A DNA stretch of 8,916 bases from DATECU01 sp035286745 (GTDB lineage: Bacteria; Acidobacteriota; Vicinamibacteria; Fen-336), in contig DATECU010000391.1 of NCBI GenBank assembly GCA_035286745.1, forward strand, positions 1-8,916, written 5' to 3'. The translations under genes were made by a program, and so were the position numbers. The notes below the pieces were generated by a model. That model saw only the letters and a program-made list of their open reading frames with translations, was not told the origin of the DNA and ran no database searches. This document shows, piece after piece, positions 1 to 6,730 of this stretch (position 1 is its first letter; each line of letters opens with the position of its first letter).

Positions 1-676
1 GGGTGAAGGCGTCGCCGGGCTTCAGGCCCGCATTGCCGCCCTGGCTCAGGTACAGGATGTCCCGTTCCGCGAAGGCCAGCTTGGTGGCGCCGTGCTCGGA
101 GCCGATGACGTAGAGGTTCATGTCCTCAGGGGAGGGAACGATGTAGTGCGCGCACTGGAGGGCCATCTCCTCGATGGCGGGATAGAGGATGTCGCCTCCC
201 GGCCCCACGCGGGCGCCCTTGGGGAGACCCGGGGGAAGAGGCCCCTCCTCTTCTGCTTCCCCCATGCCTGGCTCGCCCGGGAGCCCGGCTTCCCCAGCCT
301 TGCCCGCGACCAGCGCCACCTTGGGCAGGATCAACGGGTCGCCCGGGTAGATCCAGTGGGCGTCCCGGATGTACTTGTTCTGGTCCCAGATCTGAGGCCA
401 AAGGTAGGGGCTGTTCAGGAACCTCTTCGACAGGTCCCAGAGGGTATCGCCCCTCTCGATCACGTAGTAGAGAGCGCCCTCGGGCACGCTGGTGGGGTAC
501 TGGTACTTCGACCAATGTGGGCCAATGGTCGCCGGACCGCTCTGGAGGCCGCTGGCCGCCGCCGCCTGGGGCTTCGACTCCTGGGACCTGGCATCGGGAT
601 CTGCCTGCGCCCACGCCTGCCCTCCCCACGCCAAGACCGCGGCGCCACACATGAGCAACAAACCCTTAGCTCTCAC
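1..676 (-). CDS. Exported LysM-domain protein (C-terminus cut by left edge)
   Basis: Secreted, probably peptidoglycan-associated protein; 225 codons are visible and the C-terminus runs off the left edge. The start is GTG at 676, chosen because AGGAGG at 684-689 sits 7 nt upstream. Residues 1-23 form a signal peptide: basic MRAK, a hydrophobic core, and an AWA/Q signal peptidase I site. A Gln/Ala/Ser-rich linker (about 24-50) follows. A LysM domain lies at about 67-118: YYVIERGDTLWDLSKRF, then the PQIWDQNKYI stretch and the closing IYPGDPLILP. A Gly/Glu/Pro-rich linker (about 124-160) leads to a second region (about 161-225) containing HYIVPSPEDM, NLYVIGSEHG and DILYLSQGG, which I do not recognise as a named domain. 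The LysM assignment is firm and suggests glycan-strand binding; the exact role is unknown. The gene has its own predicted promoter, separate from the upstream operon. Confidence 0.88.
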   Translation of the reverse strand, partial: MRAKGLLLMCGAAVLAWGGQAWAQADPDARSQESKPQAAAASGLQSGPATIGPHWSKYQYPTSVPEGALYYVIERGDTLWDLSKRFLNSPYLWPQIWDQNKYIRDAHWIYPGDPLILPKVALVAGKAGEAGLPGEPGMGEAEEEGPLPPGLPKGARVGPGGDILYPAIEEMALQCAHYIVPSPEDMNLYVIGSEHGATKLAFAERDILYLSQGGNAGLKPGDAFT

Positions 677-780
677 AGCCTTACCTCCTGCACCCGCGCT
701 CGTCGCGCCGGTGCGTCATGCGGTGGCAACCCCCGCCGTGAACCAGGCGGAGACGGCCAAACCAGTCGGAAGTTCGAGCG

Positions 781-810
781 ATGCTAGCAGGAAAAGGGAA
801 GAAGCGTCAA
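781..810 (-). promoter_or_regulatory. Predicted sigma70-type promoter of the LysM gene
   Basis: On the minus strand, TTGACG (805-810) is separated by 18 nt from TAGCAT (781-786). An A6 tract (814-819) lies just upstream of the -35 and resembles a proximal UP element. Transcription would begin near 774, giving a leader of about 100 nt before the GTG at 676. This would let the LysM gene be expressed independently of the bamD operon. The call rests on consensus similarity only. Confidence 0.5.
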
Positions 811-825
811 GAGTTTTTTGCAAGT

Positions 826-844
826 CCTCAAGTGTCACTTGAGG
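826..844. repeat. Perfect 19-nt palindrome across the bamD stop codon
   Basis: CCTCAAGTGTCACTTGAGG has 9-bp perfect arms around one central base, and that base lies within the bamD stop codon (835-837). Its centre is about 61 nt upstream of the predicted transcription start of the LysM gene, a typical place for an activator site. As RNA it would be a short stem with a very tight loop. It is not followed by a U-run on the minus strand, so it is not a canonical terminator. Function unknown; an operator is the best guess. Confidence 0.55.
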
Positions 845-1671
845 TCGGGTGTGGGGACGGCGGACGGTGATGGGCTGGGGCTGTCGGGTCCCAGGGCCGG
901 CCGTCGGGCGGAGATGGTCGCTGTCAGCGTCCGGGCCTGGGCAGCGAAGGGGCTCTTCGGGTACTCCTCGCCGATACGGGCCAGATGGGGGAGGGCCTCC
1001 GCCGACCGGTCCGCGAGGTGCAGGGCCTCGGCGAGGCGGAAGAGGACTTCGGCGAGATTCGAGTAGTCTGGGTAGTCTCGGAGGATTCCCTCGTAGCGCG
1101 CGATGGCCGCTCGGTGGGCCTGACGCGTCCGCTGGTAGAAGTGGCCGACCATGAACTCGCTCCGGGCCAGGCTCTCCCGGCACTCGCGGAGCCGTCCTCG
1201 CGCCTTTTCTGCGTGAGCGGATCCCGGATGGAGCTCGAGCAGCTTCTGGTACTCCTCAAGAGCCTGCTGGATGGGAGTCTGGTCTCGGTCCGGTCCGTTC
1301 TTCTGCTTGAAGAAGGCCTCCCCGACCTGGAACTGGGCGTGGTCGCTCTGCGGGTGGGACGGATAGAGCGTCAGGAAGTCTCGGTAGGCAGAAGCGGCCA
1401 GGATGGCGTTGGCGGTGCCTCCCTCGTCGAGGTAGCTCTTCCCCAAAGCCAGCCGAGCCCCAGGGCCGTACTCGCTCTGGGGGAAGCCGTCGATGATGCG
1501 GCGCAGGTGTTGCCGCGCCGATTCCCATTGCTTCTTCTTGAGCGCCTTCTGTCCCGCCTCCCAGATGACCTGGTCGGAGTTGCTGGAGAGAGTGGCGATG
1601 TCCGGCTGGCCCCGGTGGGCGCAGGCGGCCGCCAGCAACAGGCCGATCACGGTGAGGATGCGCTTGCTCAT
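835..1671 (-). CDS. bamD: Outer-membrane assembly lipoprotein BamD
   Basis: BamD is the TPR lipoprotein of the BAM complex, which folds and inserts beta-barrel proteins into the outer membrane from its periplasmic face. The predicted protein is 278 aa. ATG at 1671 is chosen over an in-frame start 8 codons upstream because AAGGAG lies 5 nt before it and it forms an ATGA overlap with the upstream epimerase. Residues 1-16 are a lipoprotein signal peptide ending LLLAAA/C, with Cys17 as the lipidated residue. Tandem TPR-like helical pairs run from about 33 to 255, with typical patterns such as YRDFLTLYPSHPQSDHAQF and ALEEYQKLLELHPGSAHAEKA. The C-terminus (about 260-278) is a Pro/Ser-rich disordered tail. 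A generic YfgL/YbgF-type TPR lipoprotein is the main alternative, but the lipobox plus five-TPR layout favours BamD. It is the last gene of the overlapping run before the LysM gene. Confidence 0.87.
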   Translation of the reverse strand: MSKRILTVIGLLLAAACAHRGQPDIATLSSNSDQVIWEAGQKALKKKQWESARQHLRRIIDGFPQSEYGPGARLALGKSYLDEGGTANAILAASAYRDFLTLYPSHPQSDHAQFQVGEAFFKQKNGPDRDQTPIQQALEEYQKLLELHPGSAHAEKARGRLRECRESLARSEFMVGHFYQRTRQAHRAAIARYEGILRDYPDYSNLAEVLFRLAEALHLADRSAEALPHLARIGEEYPKSPFAAQARTLTATISARRPALGPDSPSPSPSAVPTPDLK

Positions 1672-2612
1672 CGATGCTCCTTGATCCAGTCCCACTCCTG
1701 TGCCAAGCCCTGGCGCAGGCTCACCGTGGAACGAAAGGCCAGGTCCCGGCGGGCGGCCGAGGTGTCGGCGAAGGTGTCGCGCATGTCGCCTTTCTGAGCG
1801 CCCTGGCGGCGAATCTCCAGGGGCCGTCCGGTCAGCTCACGGATGAGGTCGATGACGTCGTTCAGGGCGATGCGCTCGCCCCCTCCCACGTTGTAGACGC
1901 AACCCGGGCGCCCCTGGTCGGCGGCGGCGCGGGTGGCGGCTACGATGTCGTCGATGTAGGTGAAGTCGCGGGTCTGCCGGCCATCGCCGAAGACCTCCAG
2001 CCCGGATCCGTCGCGGGCGGCCTTGAGAAAGCGGTGGAAGGCCATGTCCGGCCGCTGCCGCGGGCCGTAGACGGTGAAGTAGCGAAGGCACACCACCGGG
2101 AGCCCATGGTTGCGTTCGTAGAGGAGGCTCAGGTTCTCGGCCGCCAGTTTTGTTACTCCGTAAGGTGAAAGCGGCCGGCACCGCGCGTCCTCCTGGAGCG
2201 GCAGGCTGGCGGCGTCGCCGTACACCGAGGAGGAGGAAGCGTAGACGACCCGCGGCACGCCCGCCGCCACCGCCGCCTCCAGCAGGCGCTGAGTGGCCAG
2301 CACGTTGTGATCGGTGTAGAGAGCGAACTCACGGCCCCAGGATGCGCGGACACCAGCCTGGGCGGCCAGGTGGAAGACCTGACCCGCTCCCTCCAGCAGA
2401 GGAGCCAGGTCTAGCTCCTGCAAGCGTCCCTCCAGGAAAGTGAGGTGTGCCGGGAAAGCCTCTCGGGCCCGGCGCAGGTTGGCTTCCTTCACGGCCCGCG
2501 GGTAGTAGTCCACGAAGGCGTCGACTCCGAGCACCTGATGACCGTCGGCCAGCAGGCTCTCGGTCAGGTGCGAGCCGATGAAGCCGGCGGCCCCGGTGAC
2601 CACCACCCTCAC
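1668..2612 (-). CDS. NAD-dependent sugar-nucleotide epimerase/dehydratase (extended SDR)
   Basis: Extended short-chain dehydrogenase/reductase of 314 aa, full length for the family, acting in the cytoplasm on a nucleotide sugar. It has the Rossmann glycine motif GAAGFIGSH at 7-15, an acidic Asp31 for NAD ribose binding, HLAAQAGVR at 81-89, the active-site serine stretch ASSSSVYG at 125-132, the catalytic YGVTK (Tyr151, Lys155), and RYFTVYGPRQRPDM (177-190), typical of UDP-sugar 4-epimerases. The VDYYPRAVKEANL segment resembles UDP-glucuronate 4-epimerases, so UDP-GlcA or UDP-Glc/GalNAc 4-epimerisation is likely, but the substrate cannot be set from sequence. The GTG start at 2612 has GGAGG 5 nt upstream and overlaps the thioesterase stop as GTGA. 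It also overlaps bamD by 4 nt. It probably supplies sugars for envelope polysaccharide. Confidence 0.88.
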   Translation of the reverse strand: MRVVVTGAAGFIGSHLTESLLADGHQVLGVDAFVDYYPRAVKEANLRRAREAFPAHLTFLEGRLQELDLAPLLEGAGQVFHLAAQAGVRASWGREFALYTDHNVLATQRLLEAAVAAGVPRVVYASSSSVYGDAASLPLQEDARCRPLSPYGVTKLAAENLSLLYERNHGLPVVCLRYFTVYGPRQRPDMAFHRFLKAARDGSGLEVFGDGRQTRDFTYIDDIVAATRAAADQGRPGCVYNVGGGERIALNDVIDLIRELTGRPLEIRRQGAQKGDMRDTFADTSAARRDLAFRSTVSLRQGLAQEWDWIKEHR

Positions 2613-3007
2613 GACAGCCTCCGCCGCAGTTCCTCGGGTAGCCGGCGCGGCCGGCCTTCGCGGTCCACCGCCGCGTGGGAGGTTGTGCCATGCGCCAGGG
2701 GCACGGTGCCCTCCTGTCGCAGGACATCGTAGGCGAAGCTGACCCGAGCCCCCGACAAGTGACTGATGGCGGTGCGGATCTCCAAGAGGTCGTCGTAGCG
2801 GGCGGGGCGGAGGTAGCGAACCTGGGCTTCGATCACGGGCAAGCGGAGCCCCTGCTCTTCCAGCTCCCGGTAGCTGAGGCCCAGGTTGCGCAGCAGGTCG
2901 GTGCGGGCCACCTCGAACCAGGCCAGGTACTCCCCGTGCCAGGCCACTCCCATCTGGTCGGTCTCCGCATAACGAACGCGAAGGGTGGAGTTGGAACGCA
3001 CGCTCAT
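2609..3007 (-). CDS. ybgC: YbgC-like acyl-CoA thioesterase (hotdog fold)
   Basis: 132-aa single-domain hotdog thioesterase of the 4-hydroxybenzoyl-CoA thioesterase/YbgC family, hydrolysing acyl-CoA (or acyl-ACP) thioesters in the cytoplasm. The family signature is clear near the N-terminus: VRYAETDQMGVAWHGEYLAW at 11-30, with Asp17 as the catalytic acid and the following WHGEYL helix start; YLRPARYDD at 65-73 is the second conserved block. Length is standard. ATG at 3007 is chosen because GAGG lies 7 nt upstream and it forms an ATGA overlap with rpe. The same frame stays open further upstream, but that part reads across rpe and is not believable. The stop overlaps the epimerase start as GTGA. 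In many proteobacteria ybgC accompanies tol-pal envelope genes; here it lies two genes before bamD. Confidence 0.88.
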   Translation of the reverse strand: MSVRSNSTLRVRYAETDQMGVAWHGEYLAWFEVARTDLLRNLGLSYRELEEQGLRLPVIEAQVRYLRPARYDDLLEIRTAISHLSGARVSFAYDVLRQEGTVPLAHGTTSHAAVDREGRPRRLPEELRRRLS

Positions 3008-3654
3008 CGGCAGGCCTCGATCAGCCGCCGGCAACCGGCCTCCGGATCGCCGCTGCCGAACACCGCCGAGCCCGCCACCAGGATGTCGGCACCGGCCTCC
3101 GCCAGCAGCCGAGCGTTGCTTGCGTCCACCCCGCCGTCCACCTCGATCTGGGTAGGGAGCCCCCGCCGCGTTATCTCCGCCCGTAGCCGCCGGACCTTGT
3201 CCAGGCTGAGAGGCAGGAAGCGCTGGCCGCCGAAGCCGGGATTGACGGACATGACGAGGACGAAGTCGAGCTCGGGCAGGATCTCCTCCAAGGTGGTCAG
3301 GGGGGTGGCGGGGTTCAGGGCCACCCCAGCCCGCACTCCCCGCGATCTCAGGTGGTTCACCGCCCGCTGCAGGTGGGGCATGGCCTCGACGTGCAAGCTC
3401 ACCCACGCCGCCCCGGCGTCCACGAAGGCGTCCAGGAAGCGGTCGGCGTTCTCGATCATCAGATGGCAGTCGAGGGGGAGGCTGGTGGTTCGCCGCAGGG
3501 CCCCGAGCACCGGAGGTCCGATGGTGAGGTTGGGCACGAAGTGGCCGTCCATCACGTCGACATGGACCAAGCCCGCGCCACCTCGTTCGGCGCAGGCGAC
3601 TTGCTCGCCCAGCCGCGCGAAGTCCGACGAGAGGATCGAGGGGGCGAGGATCAT
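3004..3654 (-). CDS. rpe: Ribulose-phosphate 3-epimerase
   Basis: Interconverts D-ribulose 5-phosphate and D-xylulose 5-phosphate in the pentose phosphate (or Calvin) pathway; cytosolic, metal-dependent TIM barrel. The 216-aa product matches the usual length. Visible motifs are LAPSILSSDF at 3-12, HVDVMDGHFVPN at 31-42 (metal ligands His31, Asp33), LDCHLMI at 61-67 (His64), the phosphate-loop region MSVNPGFGGQ at 135-144, and EVDGGV at 171-176 (Asp173, with Asp33 the acid/base pair), ending in the second phosphate-binding loop VAGSAVFGS at 193-201. ATG at 3654 overlaps the PASTA gene stop as ATGA; its SD is weak (AGGG 4 nt upstream), so translational coupling to the PASTA gene is likely. It overlaps ybgC by 4 nt. 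Confidence 0.96.
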   Translation of the reverse strand: MILAPSILSSDFARLGEQVACAERGGAGLVHVDVMDGHFVPNLTIGPPVLGALRRTTSLPLDCHLMIENADRFLDAFVDAGAAWVSLHVEAMPHLQRAVNHLRSRGVRAGVALNPATPLTTLEEILPELDFVLVMSVNPGFGGQRFLPLSLDKVRRLRAEITRRGLPTQIEVDGGVDASNARLLAEAGADILVAGSAVFGSGDPEAGCRRLIEACR

Positions 3655-4388
3655 TCGGCCCTGCTGACGTCGAGCGTGATCGGGAGTTGCCGGCTCACCC
3701 GATGGCCGGCGGGCGGCACCTGCCGCAGGACCACACCCGGCGCCACCCCCGGGTAGCTCCGGTAGTGGACGTCGGTGACCTTGAGCCCACCGGAGCGCAG
3801 CCGGTCCAGCGCCTCCGGCGCCGCCTGGCCGATGAGGTCGGGCATCACGTAGTCGGCCCCCAGCGGCCCGCGACTGACGAGCAGCGAAGCGCCGTCGGCA
3901 GCTAGGGTGTCGGTGTCTCCGGCCGGTGGGTGCTGTTGCAGAATGATGCCCTCCTCCACCAGCGGGTCGAAGGCGTCCACGACCCGGCCCACCGGGATCT
4001 GAGCTTGCTCCAGCGTCAGCCGTCCACTGCGCAAGCTCTCTCCCTCGACCGCAGGCACCCTGAGTCTCCTTGGCCCTAAGCTCACCCAGACCCGGATGCT
4101 GCGCTGGCTCTTGAGCGTCGAGCCTGGGTTCGGCTCCTGGGCCACCACCCGGTCCACCGGCACCTGCCCGTCGTTACGCCGTCCCTCGAGCCGCAGCAGC
4201 AGGCGATGCCGCGCCGCCAGGCCGCCCGCCTCCGGCATGCTCTTCCCCAGCAGGGACGGTACCACCACCTCCTGGGAGGTCAGAACCACCCGCATGGTGG
4301 TGACAGCGCTCAGACCCACGGTGACCAGGAGCGCCAGACCCAGCAGGCTGTACTTGACCAGGGAGATGGCGAAGCGCTTGATGGTCAA
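3651..4388 (-). CDS. Single-pass membrane protein with three PASTA domains
   Basis: PASTA domains are small extracytoplasmic modules that bind peptidoglycan fragments or beta-lactams, best known at the C-termini of Ser/Thr kinases and PBPs. With the TTG start at 4388 (GAGG 7 nt upstream) the product is 245 aa: a short basic N-terminus (MTIKR), one membrane helix at about 8-32, then three PASTA repeats at about 40-105, 107-174 and 178-243. Each starts with the VPSLLGK, VPAVEGES or MPDLIGQ type of motif, and the PNPGS, PPAGD and PPAGH turns mark the repeat ends. No kinase or transpeptidase domain is attached. Upstream in-frame alternatives are GTG at 4409 (SD too close) and GTG at 4535 (overlaps rsmB by 35 nt); the start is therefore uncertain. 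I recall the same rsmB-PASTA-rpe order in deltaproteobacterial-type genomes. Probably envelope-sensing or scaffolding. Confidence 0.83.
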   Translation of the reverse strand: MTIKRFAISLVKYSLLGLALLVTVGLSAVTTMRVVLTSQEVVVPSLLGKSMPEAGGLAARHRLLLRLEGRRNDGQVPVDRVVAQEPNPGSTLKSQRSIRVWVSLGPRRLRVPAVEGESLRSGRLTLEQAQIPVGRVVDAFDPLVEEGIILQQHPPAGDTDTLAADGASLLVSRGPLGADYVMPDLIGQAAPEALDRLRSGGLKVTDVHYRSYPGVAPGVVLRQVPPAGHRVSRQLPITLDVSRAE

Positions 4389-4500
4389 CCAGGTCCCTCG
4401 AGGCTCCACCCTCCGTGGGCCGACCGCAAAGCCTACCACAGCCGGGCCGGGCCCCGGCAACGCCTGCACGGGAAGCGGCGTGGTCGCGGCCAGGCGTCGA
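4389..4500 (-). other. rsmB-PASTA intergenic gap with a GC-rich hairpin
   Basis: This 112-nt gap is the longest spacing inside the minus-strand run. It contains GCCGGG (4441-4446) and CCCGGC (4453-4458), 6-bp perfect arms around a 6-nt GC loop. No U-run follows on the minus strand, so it is not a standard terminator, and I find no convincing promoter hexamers. If the PASTA gene truly starts upstream at 4535, this stretch would be coding, but its translation is low-complexity Pro/Ala-rich and unlike the rest of that protein. Confidence 0.35.
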
Positions 4501-5790
4501 TTAGCGGGCCAGGATGGCGGCGAAGAAGGCGTCACAGCCGTGGCCTTCCGGCGTTGTGCGCAGGAAGGGGCCGTCGCGATAGGGCGCGGTCCAGGCGGGC
4601 GGCTCGCTGGGAGCGAAATCGGGATGCCGGGCGAGGAACTCGCTCACCACGTCCTCGTTCTCCTCTCTCTCCGGCGAGCAGGTTGCATAGATCAGGCGTC
4701 CACCGGAACCGACGCACGGGGCCAGGGTCTCCAGCAGACGCCGTTGGCGACCCGCCTGCCGGGACAGGGCCTCTTGGTGAAGCCGCCACTTGATGTCCGG
4801 ATTGCGGGTGAGGGTGCCGAGACCACTGCACGGCGCGTCGAGCAGGACGGCGTCGAAGCGGCAGCCGAAAGGGGGTCTGGCCGCGTCGGCGGCCACCAGC
4901 CGCAGGTTGGTCGATCCCCACCGTGCGACCAGGGCGGCGAGCGTACGCAGCCGGCGCGGTGAGGCCTCGGCCGCAACGACGCGCCCGGCGTCGCCCAGCA
5001 GGTCAGCAATCAGAGTGGCCTTGCCGCCCGGCGCCGCGCAAGCGTCCAGCACCAGACCGGGAACTGCCGCCAGATGGGCCACCAGCTGTGCCCCCATGTC
5101 CTGAAGGTAGAGCACCCCCTCTCCGGCCAGGACCGCAGCTGTGCCAGCGCCAGACCTGACCAGCAGCGCTCCCGGGACGGGAAGGGGCTCGGGGATCAGT
5201 CCGGCGCGGACGACCCGCTCCAGGGCATCAGGCACCTGCGGGTTCAGGCGAAAGGCCGCCGGGGGCGGAGCCAGCATGGCCTGGGCTCTGGCCACCGCTG
5301 CCCCGGGGCCCAGTCGACCCAGCCAGCGCTCGGCCAGCCAGCGGGGCAGCGATCCCTGGGTGGTTAGCCAGCCCAGGGGATCGAGCACGGGGTCGGGCGC
5401 CGCCGGGGGGCCCTCCCGCGCCAAACGGCGCAAGACGGCATTCACAAAGCCGGCGGCTGGGGGGTGCACCTCACGAGCCAGTTCGACGGCTTCGGAAACC
5501 GCGGCACGGTCGGGCACCCTGAGCTGCAGGATCTCGTAGGCGCCAAGCCGCAAGGCCGCGCGCACGCCGGCATCGGTCTCGGGGAGCGGTCTGCTGAGCA
5601 GGGGACCGAGCGCGAAGTCGAGCTGCCCTCGCCGGCGCAGGCTGCCCAGGACCAACTCCTGGAGGAAGGCGCGGTCTCTCGGCGGCAGAGCCGAGACCTG
5701 GGGGGCGGCCAAGAGATCGCCCACGGTGGTGGAGCCGCGTTCGCAGTCGAGCAGGATGCGGAGGGCGAGCCGCCGCGCCGGGGTCGCCAT
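4501..5790 (-). CDS. rsmB: 16S rRNA (cytosine(967)-C5)-methyltransferase RsmB
   Basis: Methylates C967 of 16S rRNA at C5 using S-adenosylmethionine, during small-subunit assembly. The 429-aa product has the full RsmB layout: an N-terminal NusB-like helical RNA-binding domain (about 1-135, ALRILLDCERG through FVNAVLRRLAREG), a linker with the LPRWLAERWL stretch (148-157), and a Rossmann methyltransferase domain. SAM motif I is DACAAPGGK at 249-257. Motif IV is DAPCSGLGTLTRNPD (318-332), with Cys321 as the product-release cysteine. The nucleophile is Cys371 in YATCSPEREENE (368-379). The C-terminal CDAFFAAILAR is typical of the family. ATG at 5790 lies 7 nt after the fmt stop; its SD is poor, so coupling to fmt is plausible. 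Cys321 and Cys371 are both present, so the enzyme should be active. Confidence 0.95.
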   Translation of the reverse strand: MATPARRLALRILLDCERGSTTVGDLLAAPQVSALPPRDRAFLQELVLGSLRRRGQLDFALGPLLSRPLPETDAGVRAALRLGAYEILQLRVPDRAAVSEAVELAREVHPPAAGFVNAVLRRLAREGPPAAPDPVLDPLGWLTTQGSLPRWLAERWLGRLGPGAAVARAQAMLAPPPAAFRLNPQVPDALERVVRAGLIPEPLPVPGALLVRSGAGTAAVLAGEGVLYLQDMGAQLVAHLAAVPGLVLDACAAPGGKATLIADLLGDAGRVVAAEASPRRLRTLAALVARWGSTNLRLVAADAARPPFGCRFDAVLLDAPCSGLGTLTRNPDIKWRLHQEALSRQAGRQRRLLETLAPCVGSGGRLIYATCSPEREENEDVVSEFLARHPDFAPSEPPAWTAPYRDGPFLRTTPEGHGCDAFFAAILAR

Positions 5791-5797
5791 GGGCAGC

Positions 5798-6727
5798 TCA
5801 GTCGAAGCAGGAGCCGACCGGCAGACGGGCGCCAGCGGCGAAAGCAGAAGCCAGCATCGGCTGGCGGCTCTCGGGCTGCACCTCGATCAGTCGCAGGCGT
5901 GTGCTCTGCCCGCAGGCGACCAGGATCCCCTCGCGATCGAGACCCACGATTTCCCCTGCCCCGCCGGGGCCCAGCCCAGCCGCTGCGGCCCGCAGGACCC
6001 TGAGGCCTCGGCCGCGACAAACGCAAGTGACGCCTGGCCAGGGGTGGAAGCCGCGCACGCGACGCGCGATCTCCTCCGCCGGCTGGCTCCAATCGAGGCG
6101 TCCGTCCGCCTTGCGAATCAGCGGCGCCAGGGTGGCCCGGGCGTGGTCCTGGGGCGACGGAACCAGAGCCCCGCTGGCCAGGCCGTCGAGCGTGGAAAGC
6201 AGCGCTTCGGCCCCCAGCACCGCCAGGCGCGGCGCCAGCTCCACAGCCGTTTCCTGGGGCCCGATGGGAGCGGCCCGAGCCAGCAGGGTGGGACCGGTGT
6301 CGAGGCCCTGGTCGATGAGCATGGTGGTGACGCCGGTTTCGGTCTCGCCCCTCACGATGGCCCACTGGATGGGTGCCGCTCCGCGGTAGCGGGGAAGCAG
6401 CGAGGCGTGGACGTTGACCGTACCTAACGGTGGGATGTCGATCACCTCCAGGGGCAGGATCTGTCCGTAGGCGACCACCACCTGGAGATCCGGTGCCAGG
6501 GAGCGAAGCGCCGCCTGCACCTCGGGCTCCTTGATCCGCCGCGGCTGCAGCACCGGAACCCGCCGCCTCTCCGCCACCGGCTTGAGCGGCGGCGGGGCCA
6601 ACCCCCGGCCCCGGCCCTTCTCCTTGTCGGGCTGGGTGACCAGGGCCAGCACCTGGTGGCCGCTGTCGAGCAGGGCTTCGAAGGAGGGGATGGCGAAGGC
6701 TCCGCTGCCCAGAAACACGATCCGCAG
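5798..6727 (-). CDS. fmt: Methionyl-tRNA formyltransferase, probable CTG start
   Basis: Transfers the formyl group of 10-formyltetrahydrofolate to Met-tRNAfMet, preparing the initiator tRNA for translation. About 309 aa, normal length. The N-terminal catalytic domain has NVHASLLPRYRGAAPIQ (Asn105, His107) and DQGLDTGP (Asp143), matching the catalytic Asn-His-Asp set; the C-terminal OB-like tRNA-binding domain starts near 205-215 (KADGRLDW). The first glycine loop reads FLGSGAFA rather than the common GTPDFA. The first ATG/GTG/TTG-type codon is GTG at 6718, but it lies 17 nt from the SD and removes three residues of the first beta strand. CTG at 6727 restores the canonical (M)RIVFLG beginning and lies 8 nt from GGAGG (6736-6740). 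The gene is in the same frame as def, divided from it by a TGA and one codon. The rsmB start follows its stop by 7 nt. Confidence 0.93.
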   Translation of the reverse strand: MRIVFLGSGAFAIPSFEALLDSGHQVLALVTQPDKEKGRGRGLAPPPLKPVAERRRVPVLQPRRIKEPEVQAALRSLAPDLQVVVAYGQILPLEVIDIPPLGTVNVHASLLPRYRGAAPIQWAIVRGETETGVTTMLIDQGLDTGPTLLARAAPIGPQETAVELAPRLAVLGAEALLSTLDGLASGALVPSPQDHARATLAPLIRKADGRLDWSQPAEEIARRVRGFHPWPGVTCVCRGRGLRVLRAAAAGLGPGGAGEIVGLDREGILVACGQSTRLRLIEVQPESRQPMLASAFAAGARLPVGSCFD

Positions 6728-6730
6728 AGG

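Noticed and set aside
126..650. 174-aa minus-strand ORF at the left end
   Set aside because: It overlaps the LysM gene in a different frame. The frame starting at GTG 676 has a signal peptide, an SD and a LysM domain, so it is the real one.
826..844. Palindrome as a rho-independent terminator after bamD
   Set aside because: The stem would have almost no loop, and it is followed by an A-run, not a U-run, on the minus strand.
985..1797. 270-aa plus-strand ORF opposite bamD
   Set aside because: Antisense frame without motifs; the bamD frame has a lipobox, TPRs and an SD.
2675..3667. 330-aa plus-strand ORF opposite ybgC and rpe
   Set aside because: Antisense shadow: ybgC and rpe have all catalytic residues in the minus frames, whereas this product has no recognisable domain.
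4441..4458. GC-rich hairpin after rsmB as a terminator
   Set aside because: No U-run follows and the arms are short; such motifs are common by chance in this GC-rich DNA.
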